In this document: in pieces, positions 26,112 through 35,567 of the stretch
Layout of the letters: each line of letters begins with the position of its first letter
Numbering within the stretch: position 1 is the first letter of the stretch
DNA from: Anaeromicrobium sp.
GTDB taxonomy: Bacteria; Bacillota; Clostridia; Peptostreptococcales; Thermotaleaceae
Direction of reading: 5' to 3'
Assembly: GCF_025210435.1 (NCBI RefSeq)
Contig: NZ_JAOART010000011.1
Span: 1-38,590 of the forward strand
DNA: 38,590 nucleotides
Translations under genes and position numbers: made by a program
The notes under the pieces: model-generated
Databases searched by the model: none
What the model was told of the DNA's origin: nothing
The model's input: the letters and a program-made list of their open reading frames with translations, nothing else

Positions 26112-26387
26112 TTACATATCCTTTAATATACTATTGTATTTATCCTGTACATTTAAAACATAGTGATAATCAGCTTCATCACTTAAGTTCCAACCCCGTT
26201 TGTTCATGGTATGAACAATATTTTCTTGGTTTTGTAATATATTTTTTTCACACTCATAGAGAAGTTGTCTTAGATTAATTGATGGAGATTTAGTCATACT
26301 ATTAGTATAAGATAGAGATAATTGATTTTCACACATTAAAAGGTCCTTTAAAAGTTCTTTTTCTGAAAGATAGGAATGAAATTTCAT
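26112..26387 (-). CDS. CotF-like spore coat protein
   Basis: A 91-residue helical protein of the CotF-like group: SEKELLKDLLMCENQLSLSY, TNSMTKSPSINLRQLL, HTMNKRGWNLSDEADY. These ferritin-like helical proteins are found in the coats of Bacillus and Clostridium spores. AAGGAGCG lies 8 bases before the ATG. It follows the companion gene by 16 bases and is followed by a strong terminator, so the pair is one transcript, presumably under mother-cell sporulation control; no sigma-K or sigma-E promoter could be fixed with confidence. Confidence 0.82.
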   Translation of the reverse strand: MKFHSYLSEKELLKDLLMCENQLSLSYTNSMTKSPSINLRQLLYECEKNILQNQENIVHTMNKRGWNLSDEADYHYVLNVQDKYNSILKDM

Positions 26388-26403
26388 AAGAATCGCTCCT
26401 TAA

Positions 26404-26601
26404 CTAGTTGAGTTCATTTAAATAGTTTAATAAAGCTTGAAAATTTTCCTTATGAGTATTTCCATTGTGGGCACATAAATTTTTAAATTGGGTGTCAGTA
26501 CATAAGGTAGCATATTGGCTAAATTTTTTATACATTATGTACTCCTTATCCAGATGTTCCTCTAGGATTTCCAATGAATGGGTGTCTATATTTTTAGACA
26601 A
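26404..26601 (-). CDS. small CotF-related spore protein
   Basis: A 65-residue helical protein with a TTG start behind AGGAGCG. THSLEILEEHLDKEYIMYKK, FSQYATLCTDTQFKNLC and ENFQALLNYLNELN resemble the small companion of CotF-like proteins in clostridia, which pairs with a longer CotF-like partner. First gene of the two-gene transcript. A role in the spore coat is inferred from family and pairing. Confidence 0.75.
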   Translation of the reverse strand: MSKNIDTHSLEILEEHLDKEYIMYKKFSQYATLCTDTQFKNLCAHNGNTHKENFQALLNYLNELN

Positions 26602-26745
26602 TGGTCACGCTCCTTTCTAATGTATTTCTTTTATATTATTATTTCTTATAGATTTATTTATAGTCGTGAAAAAATTTAATAAAAATAGAAAAAAATATAT
26701 ATAATATTGAAAAAATGAAAAAACTAAATAAAATAGAAAAATTTA

Positions 26746-26774
26746 TTGACAGGGCACTGGATGTTTGGTACTGT
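26746..26774 (+). promoter_or_regulatory. promoter of guaBA
   Basis: TTGACA (26746-26751), 17-base spacer ending in TGG, then TACTGT (26769-26774): consensus -35 with an extended -10 that makes up for a weak -10 hexamer. It lies about 25 bases before the riboswitch. Confidence 0.7.
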
Positions 26775-26797
26775 ATATAACAACAACCAAATATTTA

Positions 26798-26946
26798 GTT
26801 TGCTCGTATATGTTTAGAGATATGGTCTAAACGTTTCTACATGGTTTCCGTAAAAGACCTAACTATGAGTGAGATTACTAATGTATATTATAGTACGTTA
26901 TTTATAAATCCATGTAATTTCACTCTGAAATTAATGGATTTTTTTA
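26798..26946 (+). promoter_or_regulatory. guanine riboswitch with transcription terminator (guaBA leader)
   Basis: Aptamer 26798-26873. P1 is GCTCGTA/TATGAGT; P2 is TTTAGA/TCTAAA around the ATATGG loop. J2/3 reads GTTTCTAC, and P3 is GGTTT/AGACC around the CCGTAAA loop. The pairing-specific base after P3 is C in AACTATG, so the ligand is guanine (adenine types have U). Terminator 26906-26946: AAATCCAT-TAATTTCA / TGAAATTA-ATGGATTT, then T run. Antiterminator: GAGTGAGATTAC (26867-26878) is complementary to GTAATTTCACTC (26914-26925, one G-U pair) and overlaps the 3' strand of P1. So guanine stabilises P1, frees the terminator and switches guaBA off. Confidence 0.93.
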
Positions 26947-26991
26947 TTGTATATAAATAATTTAAGGCACAGATTATAAGGAGAGGGATAG

Positions 26992-28455
<1,464 letters not shown>

Positions 28456-28466
28456 GGAGGAATATT

Positions 28467-29999
28467 ATGGATAATCAATTAGTATTAATAGTAGACTTTG
28501 GTGGTCAATATAAAGAGTTAATAGCAAGAAGAGTAAGAGAAGCCAACGTATATTGTGAAGTGATTCCATACACTAAGGCTATGGAAGTTATAAAGGAAAG
28601 AAAACCTAAGGGAATCATATTTACAGGGGGACCAAACAGTGCCTACTTAGAAGATTCTCCACAAATTGCAGAAGAAGTATTCCATATGAATATTCCAATC
28701 TTAGGTATTTGCTATGGAGCCCAATTAATGGCCCATACTCTAGGTGGTAAAGTAACTAAAGCAGAAACTCGTGAATATGGAAGGGTAGAACTTAAATTAA
28801 ATCATACTAAAGATATATTTAAGGATATAATAGACAGTTCTAAATGTTGGATGAGTCACACGGACTACATAGAGTCTATTCCAGAAGGTTTTGAAATAAT
28901 AGCTACTACAGAGGCATGTCCTGTGGCTGCCATGAAACATAAGGAAAAAAGCCTTTATGGAGTTCAATTCCATCCAGAAGTTGAACACAGTGAATATGGC
29001 TTTGAAATGTTAAGAAACTTCTTATATGAGGTTTGTGGATTAACTGGAGAATGGAATATGCATAACTTCACTGAAAATGCCATAAAGGAAGTTAAAGAAT
29101 TAGTAGGAGATAAAAAAGTATTATGTGCCCTATCAGGTGGAGTAGATTCATCTGTGGCAGCAGTACTTGTCCATAGGGCCATAGGAGATAATTTAACTTG
29201 TGTTTTCGTAGATCATGGTTTACTTAGAAAAAATGAGGGAGATCAAGTAGAAGAAATATTTAAAAATAAATTTAATATGAATCTTATAAGAGTTAATGCT
29301 CAAGAGAGATTCTTAAGTAAATTAGCAGGTGTATCAGATCCTGAAATGAAGAGAAAAATCATAGGTGAAGAGTTCATAAGATTATTTGAAGAAGAATCTA
29401 AGAAACTTGGACATATAGATTATCTAGTACAGGGAACTGTATATCCAGACGTTATTGAAAGTGGTACAGATACGGCTAGTGTTATAAAATCCCATCATAA
29501 CGTGGGTGGACTTCCTGAAGATATGGATTTCGCACTAATAGAGCCTTTAAGACAATTATTTAAAGACGAAGTTAGAAAAGTTGGAGAAGAATTAGAGATT
29601 CCAGAAGAAATCGTATGGCGTCAACCCTTCCCAGGACCAGGTCTTGCCATAAGAGTTTTAGGAGAAGTTAGGGAAGATAAGTTAAAGATAGTTAGAGAAT
29701 CGGATCACATATTCCGTGAAGAGATCAGAAAGGCCGGCCTTCAAAGGAAAATATGGCAATACTTCACCGTATTACCTAATATAAAATCTGTAGGTGTTAT
29801 GGGTGATGAAAGAACTTATGCCCACACAGTAGGAATAAGAGCTGTTACATCCTCAGATGGAATGACTAGTGACTGGGCTAGAATACCATATGAAGTAATT
29901 GAGAAGATTTCAAATAGAATAGTAAATGAAGTGGACAATGTAAACAGAATAGTTTATGATGTGACTTCTAAGCCACCTTCAACTATTGAGTGGGAGTAA
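28467..29999 (+). CDS. guaA: GMP synthase (glutamine-hydrolysing)
   Basis: A 510-residue enzyme converting XMP to GMP. The class I glutamine amidotransferase domain has GICYGAQ (C82), and H169 and E171 in FHPEVE. The ATP-pyrophosphatase P-loop is SGGVDS (223-228). The C-terminal dimerisation domain ends in STIEWE. AAGGAGG lies 7 bases before the ATG; the stop is followed by a terminator. The last 12 bases, GAGTGGGAGTAA, are repeated at 36255-36266 as the right att site of the integrated element, so the last codons in use now come from the element junction. The reading frame is intact. Confidence 0.97.
   Translation: MDNQLVLIVDFGGQYKELIARRVREANVYCEVIPYTKAMEVIKERKPKGIIFTGGPNSAYLEDSPQIAEEVFHMNIPILGICYGAQLMAHTLGGKVTKAETREYGRVELKLNHTKDIFKDIIDSSKCWMSHTDYIESIPEGFEIIATTEACPVAAMKHKEKSLYGVQFHPEVEHSEYGFEMLRNFLYEVCGLTGEWNMHNFTENAIKEVKELVGDKKVLCALSGGVDSSVAAVLVHRAIGDNLTCVFVDHGLLRKNEGDQVEEIFKNKFNMNLIRVNAQERFLSKLAGVSDPEMKRKIIGEEFIRLFEEESKKLGHIDYLVQGTVYPDVIESGTDTASVIKSHHNVGGLPEDMDFALIEPLRQLFKDEVRKVGEELEIPEEIVWRQPFPGPGLAIRVLGEVREDKLKIVRESDHIFREEIRKAGLQRKIWQYFTVLPNIKSVGVMGDERTYAHTVGIRAVTSSDGMTSDWARIPYEVIEKISNRIVNEVDNVNRIVYDVTSKPPSTIEWE
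29988..29999 (+). repeat. attL core in guaA
   Basis: GAGTGGGAGTAA, the last codons E-W-E and stop of guaA. Matches attR 36255-36266 at 10 of 12 positions, with an unbroken 8-base GAGTGGGA. Confidence 0.8.
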
Positions 30000-30005
30000 A
30001 AATAG

Positions 30006-30053
30006 AAACCTCTACAGCCTTTTAATTTCAAGGGTTGTGGAGGTTTTATTATT
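30006..30053 (+). terminator. terminator after guaA, brought in by the element
   Basis: AACCTCTACAGCC pairs with GGGTTGTGGAGGTT around a 12-base loop, followed by TTATTATTT. Because it lies inside the element boundary, it replaces the ancestral guaA terminator, which should be the hairpin at 36312-36360. Confidence 0.85.
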
Positions 30054-30059
30054 TGTGGT

Positions 30060-30078
30060 GATATTAGTTTGATATTAA
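30060..30078 (+). repeat. left arm-type integrase site
   Basis: GATATTAGTTTGATATTAA; 17 of 19 bases are shared with 36135-36153 in the same direction. Each contains GATATTA twice at 11-base spacing, as expected for binding by the small N-terminal integrase domain. Confidence 0.55.
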
Positions 30079-30102
30079 GTATTGGATAAGAGTAAAAAAA
30101 TT

Positions 30103-30561
30103 TTAACTTTTATTCATATCCTCAGGCCAATTCAGTTTCCACTCATAATACTCTTCTTGAGATATTCTACCGCTTTCAAGAGCTTTTTTCTTTTCATACC
30201 ATTCTTCTAAAAGATGATCAAGTCCCATCAAATGTAATTTAATTCTATTTCCTGATTCACCATTTTCTTTTATTATTTCTTCTGCTTCCATATCGATTGA
30301 ATTATACTCATCTAAATAAAATAGTGTATGAATAATTTCTTGTGAATTTGATAAAGCAGGTGCCATAAGATAATTGGGGTTTACTTTTAAAGTTTGAGCA
30401 ATTGCAAAAACTATTTTTTCTTTAGGAACTCTAGTACCGGATTCATATTGGGCAATTCTAACATCTGCAGTTCTATCGCTAAATCCTATAGCTAGTCCTA
30501 GTTCCTTTTGTGTAAATCCACGCTTTATTCGTATTTTTTTAATTTTATCTCCAATAGCCAA
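30103..30561 (-). CDS. XRE-family repressor of the integrative element
   Basis: About 152 residues. The N-terminal helix-turn-helix (KIKKIRIKRGFTQKELG ... RIAQYESGTRVPKEKI, about 6-65) is a Cro/C1-type domain. The C-terminus (about 75-152) is acidic and helical, with EEYYEWKLNWPED. The preferred start is TTG 30561 behind GGGGTGAG; an ATG at 30606 gives a longer form. It is transcribed away from xis-int across a 0.18-kb control region carrying three AAACA-N4-TGTTT-type sites, so it most likely represses the excision genes and itself. Element lysogeny-type control is inference from layout. Confidence 0.85.
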   Translation of the reverse strand: MAIGDKIKKIRIKRGFTQKELGLAIGFSDRTADVRIAQYESGTRVPKEKIVFAIAQTLKVNPNYLMAPALSNSQEIIHTLFYLDEYNSIDMEAEEIIKENGESGNRIKLHLMGLDHLLEEWYEKKKALESGRISQEEYYEWKLNWPEDMNKS

Positions 30562-30632
30562 ATTCTCACCCCAATCCAAAATAAAGTCTTTGATTAAATT
30601 ATACAAGAGATAAAGTAAAATGCAATAATATT

Positions 30633-30720
30633 AAGCAAAAAAGTTTAATATATTATCTGTATCCTATTGACATAAACAAAAATGTTTAGTAAAATACAAA
30701 TAACTTAAACAAAAATGTTT
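30633..30720. promoter_or_regulatory. operator cluster and xis-int promoter
   Basis: Promoter: TTGACA (30667-30672), 17 bases, TAAAAT (30690-30695). Operators: AAACAAAAATGTTT at 30674-30687 (between -35 and -10) and again at 30707-30720 (just downstream), plus a degenerate AAGCAAAAAAGTTT at 30633-30646. Each is a dyad (AAACA/TGTTT). A similar AAACAAATAAGTTT is near attR (36221-36234). Confidence 0.75.
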
Positions 30721-30742
30721 AATACGAATAGGGGGAAGCAGT

Positions 30743-30949
30743 TTGAAAAATCAAATATTTATTCATGCAAAAGAAGTAGCAGTAGAGTTAAACATTTCAG
30801 AAGCACATGCCTATAAAATAGTAAGAGATATGAATAAAGAATTAAGTAAACAAGGATTCATGACAATCTCAGGAAGGGTAAGTAGAAAGTTTTTCTATGA
30901 AAAATTCTATGGGATGGAAGGTGGTGAATTACATAGTGTCAGCATATAA
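30743..30949 (+). CDS. excisionase-like small DNA-binding protein
   Basis: 68 residues, TTG start behind AGGGGGAAG. KEVAVELNISEAHAYKIVRDMNKELSKQG is a winged-helix/MerR-like helix-turn-helix typical of Xis proteins next to integrases, followed by RVSRKFFYEKFYG. The 3' end overlaps the integrase start in another frame, so they are translationally linked. It should direct integrase towards excision (family knowledge; no test possible here). Confidence 0.8.
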   Translation: MKNQIFIHAKEVAVELNISEAHAYKIVRDMNKELSKQGFMTISGRVSRKFFYEKFYGMEGGELHSVSI

Positions 30950-32015
30950 AGATAAAAAAACAGGAAAATGGTACTTGTTCTTCTACTATAAAGATTGGCA
31001 AGGACAACGTAAAGGAAAGACAAAAAGAGGATTTAAGACAAAGCGTGAAGCGTTAGAGTGGGAACGAGAATTTTTACAGAAGAGCGATGCCAATTTGGAG
31101 ATGACATTTGAAGCTTTTGTAGATATCTATACCAGCGATATTCAAAATAGATTAAAAGAAAATACATGGCTTACCAAAAAGAGTATTATTGATCAGAAGA
31201 TCCTACCGTATTTTAAAGATAAAAAACTTTGTGATATCAAGCCAGCAGATGTTATTGCATGGCAAAATGAAATCATGTCATTAAAGGATAAACAGGGGAA
31301 GGTATTTTCCCCTACTTATCTTAAAACCATACATAATCAGCTCAGTGCGATTTTCAATCATGCAGTAAGATTTTATGAATTAAAGTCTAATCCTGCTAGA
31401 AGAGCGGGAAATATGGGCAAAGAAAGAACGAAAGAAATGCTTTTTTGGATAAAAGATGAATATACTATGTTTTCAGATGCTATGATGGATAAACCTATTT
31501 CATTTTATGCTTTTGAAATATTATATTGGTGTGGTCTTCGCTTAGGTGAACTTCTGGCATTAACAAAAGAAGATATGGATATTGAAAAAGGGACTATAAG
31601 AATCAATAAATCATATCAGAGAATCAAATCCAGGGATGTCATCACAGAACCGAAGACGCCAAAAAGTATCCGTGTCGTAAAAATGCCTGATTTTCTTACA
31701 GAAGAAATCCAAGAATATATGAAGTCGATTTATGGTATTAAAGACAACCAGCGATTGTTTCCAATTACCAAGGGATATCTTCATAACGAAATGAAAAGAG
31801 GATGTAAGGAAACAGGTGTTAAACGTATTAGAGTACATGACCTTAGACATTCACATGTGTCATTACTGATTGAAATGGGATTTTCAGCAGTAGCAATTGC
31901 TGATAGAGTGGGGCATGAAAATATTGATATTACTTATCGCTATGCACATCTATTTCCTTCAAAGCAAGTTGAAATTGCAGATAAGCTTAGTATTGAGCGA
32001 GGTGAAGGCATATGA
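30936..32015 (+). CDS. int: tyrosine recombinase (integrase)
   Basis: About 359 residues. An N-terminal arm-binding AP2-like domain (KTGKWYLFFYYKDWQGQRKG) is followed by a SAM-like core-binding domain (about 55-140, TFEAFVDIYTSDIQ). The catalytic domain has R202 (CGLRLGE), H301 and R304 (HDLRH), H327 (GHENI) and nucleophile Y336 (YRYAH). The full catalytic set is present, so the protein should be active. The start is uncertain: GTG 30936 (11 bases after AGGTGG), GTG 30924 or ATG 30897 are all in frame. It integrates the element into guaA. A 4-base overlap (ATGA) couples it to the MobC-like gene. Confidence 0.92.
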   Translation: MSAYKDKKTGKWYLFFYYKDWQGQRKGKTKRGFKTKREALEWEREFLQKSDANLEMTFEAFVDIYTSDIQNRLKENTWLTKKSIIDQKILPYFKDKKLCDIKPADVIAWQNEIMSLKDKQGKVFSPTYLKTIHNQLSAIFNHAVRFYELKSNPARRAGNMGKERTKEMLFWIKDEYTMFSDAMMDKPISFYAFEILYWCGLRLGELLALTKEDMDIEKGTIRINKSYQRIKSRDVITEPKTPKSIRVVKMPDFLTEEIQEYMKSIYGIKDNQRLFPITKGYLHNEMKRGCKETGVKRIRVHDLRHSHVSLLIEMGFSAVAIADRVGHENIDITYRYAHLFPSKQVEIADKLSIERGEGI

Positions 32016-32338
32016 AGAAGACGTTAGATAAAAAGAACAGGTGGCGTAATAAAGTTGTGGCATTTAGAATGTCAGACGCAGAAGCACGAATGCTTGATGA
32101 TAGAGTTCGAACTTCTGGATTAAGTAAGCAAACATATTTAATTAATAGAGTCTTAGAACAAGAGGTTGTAGTAAATGGCAATCCAAGAGTATATAAAGGT
32201 TTAAGAAATCTATTTAGAGAGACTTTAGAGCGATTAGAAGTACTAGAGAAAGTAACAGAAAATGATTCGGAATTATTGGAGTTGATTCTTTATATGTCAA
32301 CGATTATGGATGGTTTAAAGGAGAGAGCAGATGAATAA
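32012..32338 (+). CDS. MobC-like ribbon-helix-helix protein
   Basis: 108 residues. An N-terminal ribbon-helix-helix (NKVVAFRMSDAEARMLDDRV, RTSGLSKQTYLINRVLEQE) is of the MobC / plasmid-mobilization accessory type; the C-terminus is a helix-rich ELLELILYMSTIMDGLKE tail. Such proteins bind near oriT and help the relaxase nick DNA. No relaxase gene is found in this element. It overlaps int by 4 bases and the next gene by 8, all one operon. Confidence 0.75.
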   Translation: MKKTLDKKNRWRNKVVAFRMSDAEARMLDDRVRTSGLSKQTYLINRVLEQEVVVNGNPRVYKGLRNLFRETLERLEVLEKVTENDSELLELILYMSTIMDGLKERADE

Positions 32339-33341
32339 AAATTTAGAAACAGTCACAGGGAAACAATTGATGGAAATGGAGCTAAAACAACCAAGGTCTA
32401 TAATAGATAAAATAATGCCATCAGGACTTCATATCCTTGCGGGAAGTCCGAAAATAGGTAAGTCATGGTTAGTTCTATGGCTTTGTCAAAGCATTGCTAC
32501 TGGTGAAGATGTGTGGGGATTTCAGACAAACAAAGGAACGGTTTTATACCTTTGCCTTGAAGATCGACTTCCTCGTATTAAAAACCGATTAATGAGTATT
32601 ACTGAAAGTGGTAGTGATGCTACTGCATTTGCGACAGAAACACTACCCCTTGGTGGTGGTTTAGTAGAGCAGATAGAAGATTATATTCTCAATAACCCTG
32701 ATACATTATTAATTGTTATTGATACACTTCAGCAAATCAGAAGTTTAGGATCAGATAATATGAGTTATGCCAATGATTATAAGGATATAAGTGCACTAAA
32801 AGCAATTTCCGATAAGTACGATATCGCCATTGTGTGTGTTCACCATCTTAGAAAGATGAAAGACGATGATCTGTTCAATATGATATCTGGTACCATGGGT
32901 TTAAGTGGGAGTGCTGATGGTAGTTATGTTTTAGTAAGAGATAACAGAATGGCATCAAAAGCAACGCTGTATATAACAGGAAGAGATGTAGCTGATACTG
33001 AAATTAGGCTAGAATTTGATAAAGTCAACTGTTTATGGAAGCTCATCGAACACGATGCTTTTGAATCTTTTGAAAGTGATGAACCAATAATTAGGGCAGT
33101 ATGTCAATATATCAAAGAAGAAGAGCAGTACCGTGATACATCAACTAATCTACTTAAAAAATTAACTGAGAAGGGTTTTAAAGAAGATATAACACCTGCT
33201 ACTTTGTCAAAAAAACTGAGGGTCCATGCAGATATGTTAAAGGAAAAATTTAATATTCATATTGAATTTATCAGAAAAAGTGACAAGCGTATTTTATCTA
33301 TTTGTGACGGTAATGACGACAATGACAGTAATATAGCCTAG
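32331..33341 (+). CDS. RepA-like AAA (AAA_25) ATPase
   Basis: 336 residues. Walker A is AGSPKIGKSW (37-46), then YLCLEDRLPRIKNRL (about 73-87), Walker B LLIVIDTLQQI (D131), and VCVHHLRK with GSADGSYVLVRD. This is the RecA-fold hexameric helicase-like family (RSF1010 RepA type) common on plasmids and integrative elements. It probably acts in replication of the excised circle. The C-terminus ends in an acidic G-N-D-D-N-D-S-N tail encoded by in-frame TGAC repeats that continue beyond the stop codon (see 33305-33394). Confidence 0.85.
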   Translation: MNKNLETVTGKQLMEMELKQPRSIIDKIMPSGLHILAGSPKIGKSWLVLWLCQSIATGEDVWGFQTNKGTVLYLCLEDRLPRIKNRLMSITESGSDATAFATETLPLGGGLVEQIEDYILNNPDTLLIVIDTLQQIRSLGSDNMSYANDYKDISALKAISDKYDIAIVCVHHLRKMKDDDLFNMISGTMGLSGSADGSYVLVRDNRMASKATLYITGRDVADTEIRLEFDKVNCLWKLIEHDAFESFESDEPIIRAVCQYIKEEEQYRDTSTNLLKKLTEKGFKEDITPATLSKKLRVHADMLKEKFNIHIEFIRKSDKRILSICDGNDDNDSNIA

Positions 33342-33394
33342 AATTTAAGCGTCATGACGGTAAAATAGCTATATAAATAACCGTCACACCGTCA
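33305..33394. repeat. iteron-like TGACGG cluster
   Basis: TGACGG at 33305 and 33355, with the variants TGACGA at 33314 and TGACAG at 33323; inverted CGTCA at 33350 and CCGTCA at 33381 and 33389. The last part forms a hairpin TGACGGT/ACCGTCA. The cluster starts inside the ATPase gene and runs to the next ribosome binding site. It looks like a replication or transfer origin site. Confidence 0.55.
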
Positions 33395-33421
33395 TTAGTT
33401 CATAACCATGGAGGTAAAAGT

Positions 33422-33802
33422 ATGGCATTGATACAATTTGGTAAAAAAGAAATTGAAGCATTAGAAAAAGCAAATCAAAAGTTAATACAAGAATTAGGAA
33501 AGGAAAAGGCATTAGGTGAAAAACTTAATGCTTTACTCATTTCAAAAGAAAAAGAAATCGATGAATTACAACAACAACTTAGGGATATTGAAAAGGTGAA
33601 AATTGATGATCAAAAGCTTGAAAAAATAATAAATACATCTAACAAAAACTCAAAGGCGACAATAGAAAACATAGACATTATAAGAAAATTAAAAGAAGAA
33701 GGACATTCTTTTAGATCAATAGCAAAGGCACTTAGTGAAGCGACAGGAACCCCATTTGCTCATTCAACAGTCAGGTATCTATATAATAAATACATCAAAT
33801 AG
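33422..33802 (+). CDS. coiled-coil HTH protein of the element
   Basis: 126 residues. A long coiled coil (about 8-65, heptad-like EALEKANQKLIQELGKEKAL) is followed by a C-terminal resolvase-like helix-turn-helix (IDIIRKLKEEGHSFRSIAKA ... HSTVRYLYNKYI). GGAGG lies 7 bases before the ATG. It follows the iteron-like cluster, so a DNA-binding partner of the RepA-like ATPase or plasmid-type control protein is a fair guess. No enzymatic motif is seen. Confidence 0.75.
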   Translation: MALIQFGKKEIEALEKANQKLIQELGKEKALGEKLNALLISKEKEIDELQQQLRDIEKVKIDDQKLEKIINTSNKNSKATIENIDIIRKLKEEGHSFRSIAKALSEATGTPFAHSTVRYLYNKYIK

Positions 33803-33805
33803 CAT

Positions 33806-34200
33806 GTACAGGGGAGCTGCACAGAACCTCTGCTTTAGTAGAGGGCAAGCTTCCACTTTGTCTAACAAAAGTGTTTGATGTGAAGTATCCCATGCCCTCT
33901 AAATATTCTGGAGCGTTGCTCTGAAAGCTTTAAATGTGAATATTAATACCACAACAGTTTTGATGAACTATTTTCAACATGGGGTTTTAACCTCACTGTT
34001 TAAGTTTTAGATGTAGACATTGACCGTTTCCCCTTAACTTTAACAGATTCTGTTAATCAAAGATTAATCTCCGTGCTCAAGGTACACTTATTTGTACTTA
34101 AATGGGTAAACGACACATGTTAATATACGGATGCTTTGGTCTCACTTACCTCCCCGTGCTTTGTAGTGTAGCTACATCTATTCTCATTATATTACATACA
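33806..34200 (+). ncRNA. candidate structured non-coding RNA or origin region
   Basis: No convincing reading frame in any strand, yet clearly richer in G+C than the surrounding AT-rich DNA. Visible stems: CCTCTGC/GTAGAGG with a TTTA loop, AGAGGGC pairing with GCCCTCT about 50 bases later, CACTTT/AAAGTG inside it, GAGC-GTT-GCTC, AACAGA/TCTGTT, AAGGTACA/TGTACTT and TGTAGCTACA. It fills the gap between the HTH gene and the cargo promoter. Either a large structured RNA or an oriT/replication region; I could not match a known class. Confidence 0.4.
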
Positions 34201-34239
34201 TGCATAGGATTCAGTGGCTTTTTAATCCCGTTTTGTGCC

Positions 34240-34269
34240 TTGACGAATGATTGTTAATATGTGTATAAT
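34240..34269 (+). promoter_or_regulatory. promoter of the ATPase/RloB-like cargo
   Basis: TTGACG (34240-34245), 18-base spacer, TATAAT (34264-34269). A near-consensus promoter separate from the element's backbone operon. Confidence 0.75.
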
Positions 34270-34280
34270 ACAAATGAAGT

Positions 34281-34315
34281 TAAAATTTAAAACGAAAATT
34301 GTGTTTTAAATTTTA
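34281..34315. promoter_or_regulatory. 13-bp perfect palindrome at the cargo transcription start
   Basis: TAAAATTTAAAAC (34281-34293) and GTTTTAAATTTTA (34303-34315), with loop GAAAATTGT. It lies at about +5 to +40 of the predicted transcript and has no T run, so it is a repressor site or leader hairpin rather than a terminator. A related AACGAAAAATGCGTT lies at 34363-34377 next to the ribosome binding site. Confidence 0.5.
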
Positions 34316-34391
34316 AAAAAGGTTGATAATATATAAAAATTAGCATATAATATATTGTATAGAACGAAAAATGCGTTTAAAGGAGAAAGTG

Positions 34392-35567
34392 ATGAGACTG
34401 CTTAAAATAAAAGTAAGTGGATTAAAATTATTTTCAAAAAATCTAGAAATAGACTTTACAACACTACAACGTGTAATAAAAGAAAAAAATGAGATGCTAT
34501 ATAAGATCTCACCGCAAATTTATCAAAATAAGGCAATTTCTTTTATTGGAATTAATGCATCTGGTAAAACAAGTACTTTGAAGGTAATATCATTTATTAT
34601 TCAAATGCTAAATAATAAGCCTATAAATAATATTAAAAGTAACGAGATATTGAGTGGTATCTCTGGTGAAGAGAAGATTGTTTTTGAATTATATTTTAGT
34701 ACACCTTCAGATACAGTTAATAAGCTTGTTACTATTATTAAGAAAGATAAGTTGTTTGATGAGGATGAAGAAAAATATATCATTGAAGATGAAAAAATGT
34801 GGAGCAAGGATATTAAGGGTATTAAGACTAAAAAAAGTTTATTTGTATTTGATAATATGGAACCTGCACAAGTTAGAGATAGAAATGAAGAGTTTTTGGC
34901 TGATGATGTAAGTATTGTGATAGCATTAAATAAACGGAATAATAGTAAAATATATTGCGAAGATTTAATTAATTGGACAAATATTAATTTAATCAGAGTT
35001 TTAGGAGATTTCCCGAAAGAACTGATAACTTTTCTTGATTCTAGTATTGAGTACTTGGAAAGTGAAGTTAAAGAAGGGGAAAAGAAGATTACAATTAGAT
35101 TGAAATTTAAAGGAAAAGAAGAGATTGTTCTTTATTCACCACTGGAATTGGAAAAATACTTATCTTCTGGAACAATAAAGGGTATAAATGTATTCGTGAA
35201 CGCTATGATGGTATTATCTAAAGGAGGATATTTACTTATTGATGAACTTGAAAACCACTTCAATAAGGAGATTGTGGCAACATTAGTAAGATTTTTTATG
35301 AAAAACAAGGTTAATAAAAAAGGGGCTACTATACTGTTTACAACACATTACCCAGAGTTGTTAGATGAATTTGAAAGAAATGATAATATATATATAGTTA
35401 GAAATGAAGGTGGGATAAGTGTTGAGAATCTTTCAAATATTTTAACGCGAAATGACATTAAGAAAAGTGAAATATACCAAAGTGGTTATTTACAAGGAAC
35501 TGTTCCTGCATATACAGCATACATGGATTTGAAAAAATCTATTATGAAATATGGAGGAGAGTTATGA
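34392..35567 (+). CDS. OLD/AbiLi-like AAA ATPase (putative defence protein)
   Basis: 391 residues. An ABC-type ATPase of the AAA_15/21 group: LLKIKVSGLKLF start, Walker A GINASGKTS (about 53-61), Walker B YLLIDELENHF (LIDE about 282-285) and a TTHYPE switch histidine (H319). There is no TOPRIM domain at its C-terminus, unlike OLD or GajA. It is coupled by a 4-base overlap to a small RloB-like protein, which fits the arrangement of AbiL (AbiLi/AbiLii) and PARIS-like systems, where an ATPase holds or triggers a toxic nuclease on phage infection. The start at ATG 34392 has AAAGGAG at 7 bases; an ATG at 34371 lacks a site. Function is inferred. Confidence 0.8.
   Translation: MRLLKIKVSGLKLFSKNLEIDFTTLQRVIKEKNEMLYKISPQIYQNKAISFIGINASGKTSTLKVISFIIQMLNNKPINNIKSNEILSGISGEEKIVFELYFSTPSDTVNKLVTIIKKDKLFDEDEEKYIIEDEKMWSKDIKGIKTKKSLFVFDNMEPAQVRDRNEEFLADDVSIVIALNKRNNSKIYCEDLINWTNINLIRVLGDFPKELITFLDSSIEYLESEVKEGEKKITIRLKFKGKEEIVLYSPLELEKYLSSGTIKGINVFVNAMMVLSKGGYLLIDELENHFNKEIVATLVRFFMKNKVNKKGATILFTTHYPELLDEFERNDNIYIVRNEGGISVENLSNILTRNDIKKSEIYQSGYLQGTVPAYTAYMDLKKSIMKYGGEL

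Noticed and set aside
26602-26740. Gene in the AT-rich stretch before the guaB promoter
   Set aside because: No frame with a start site; it is A-rich upstream promoter DNA.
33806-34200. Group I or group II intron core as explanation of the structured region
   Set aside because: No domain V hairpin, no P7-type core and no maturase or homing endonuclease frame could be seen.
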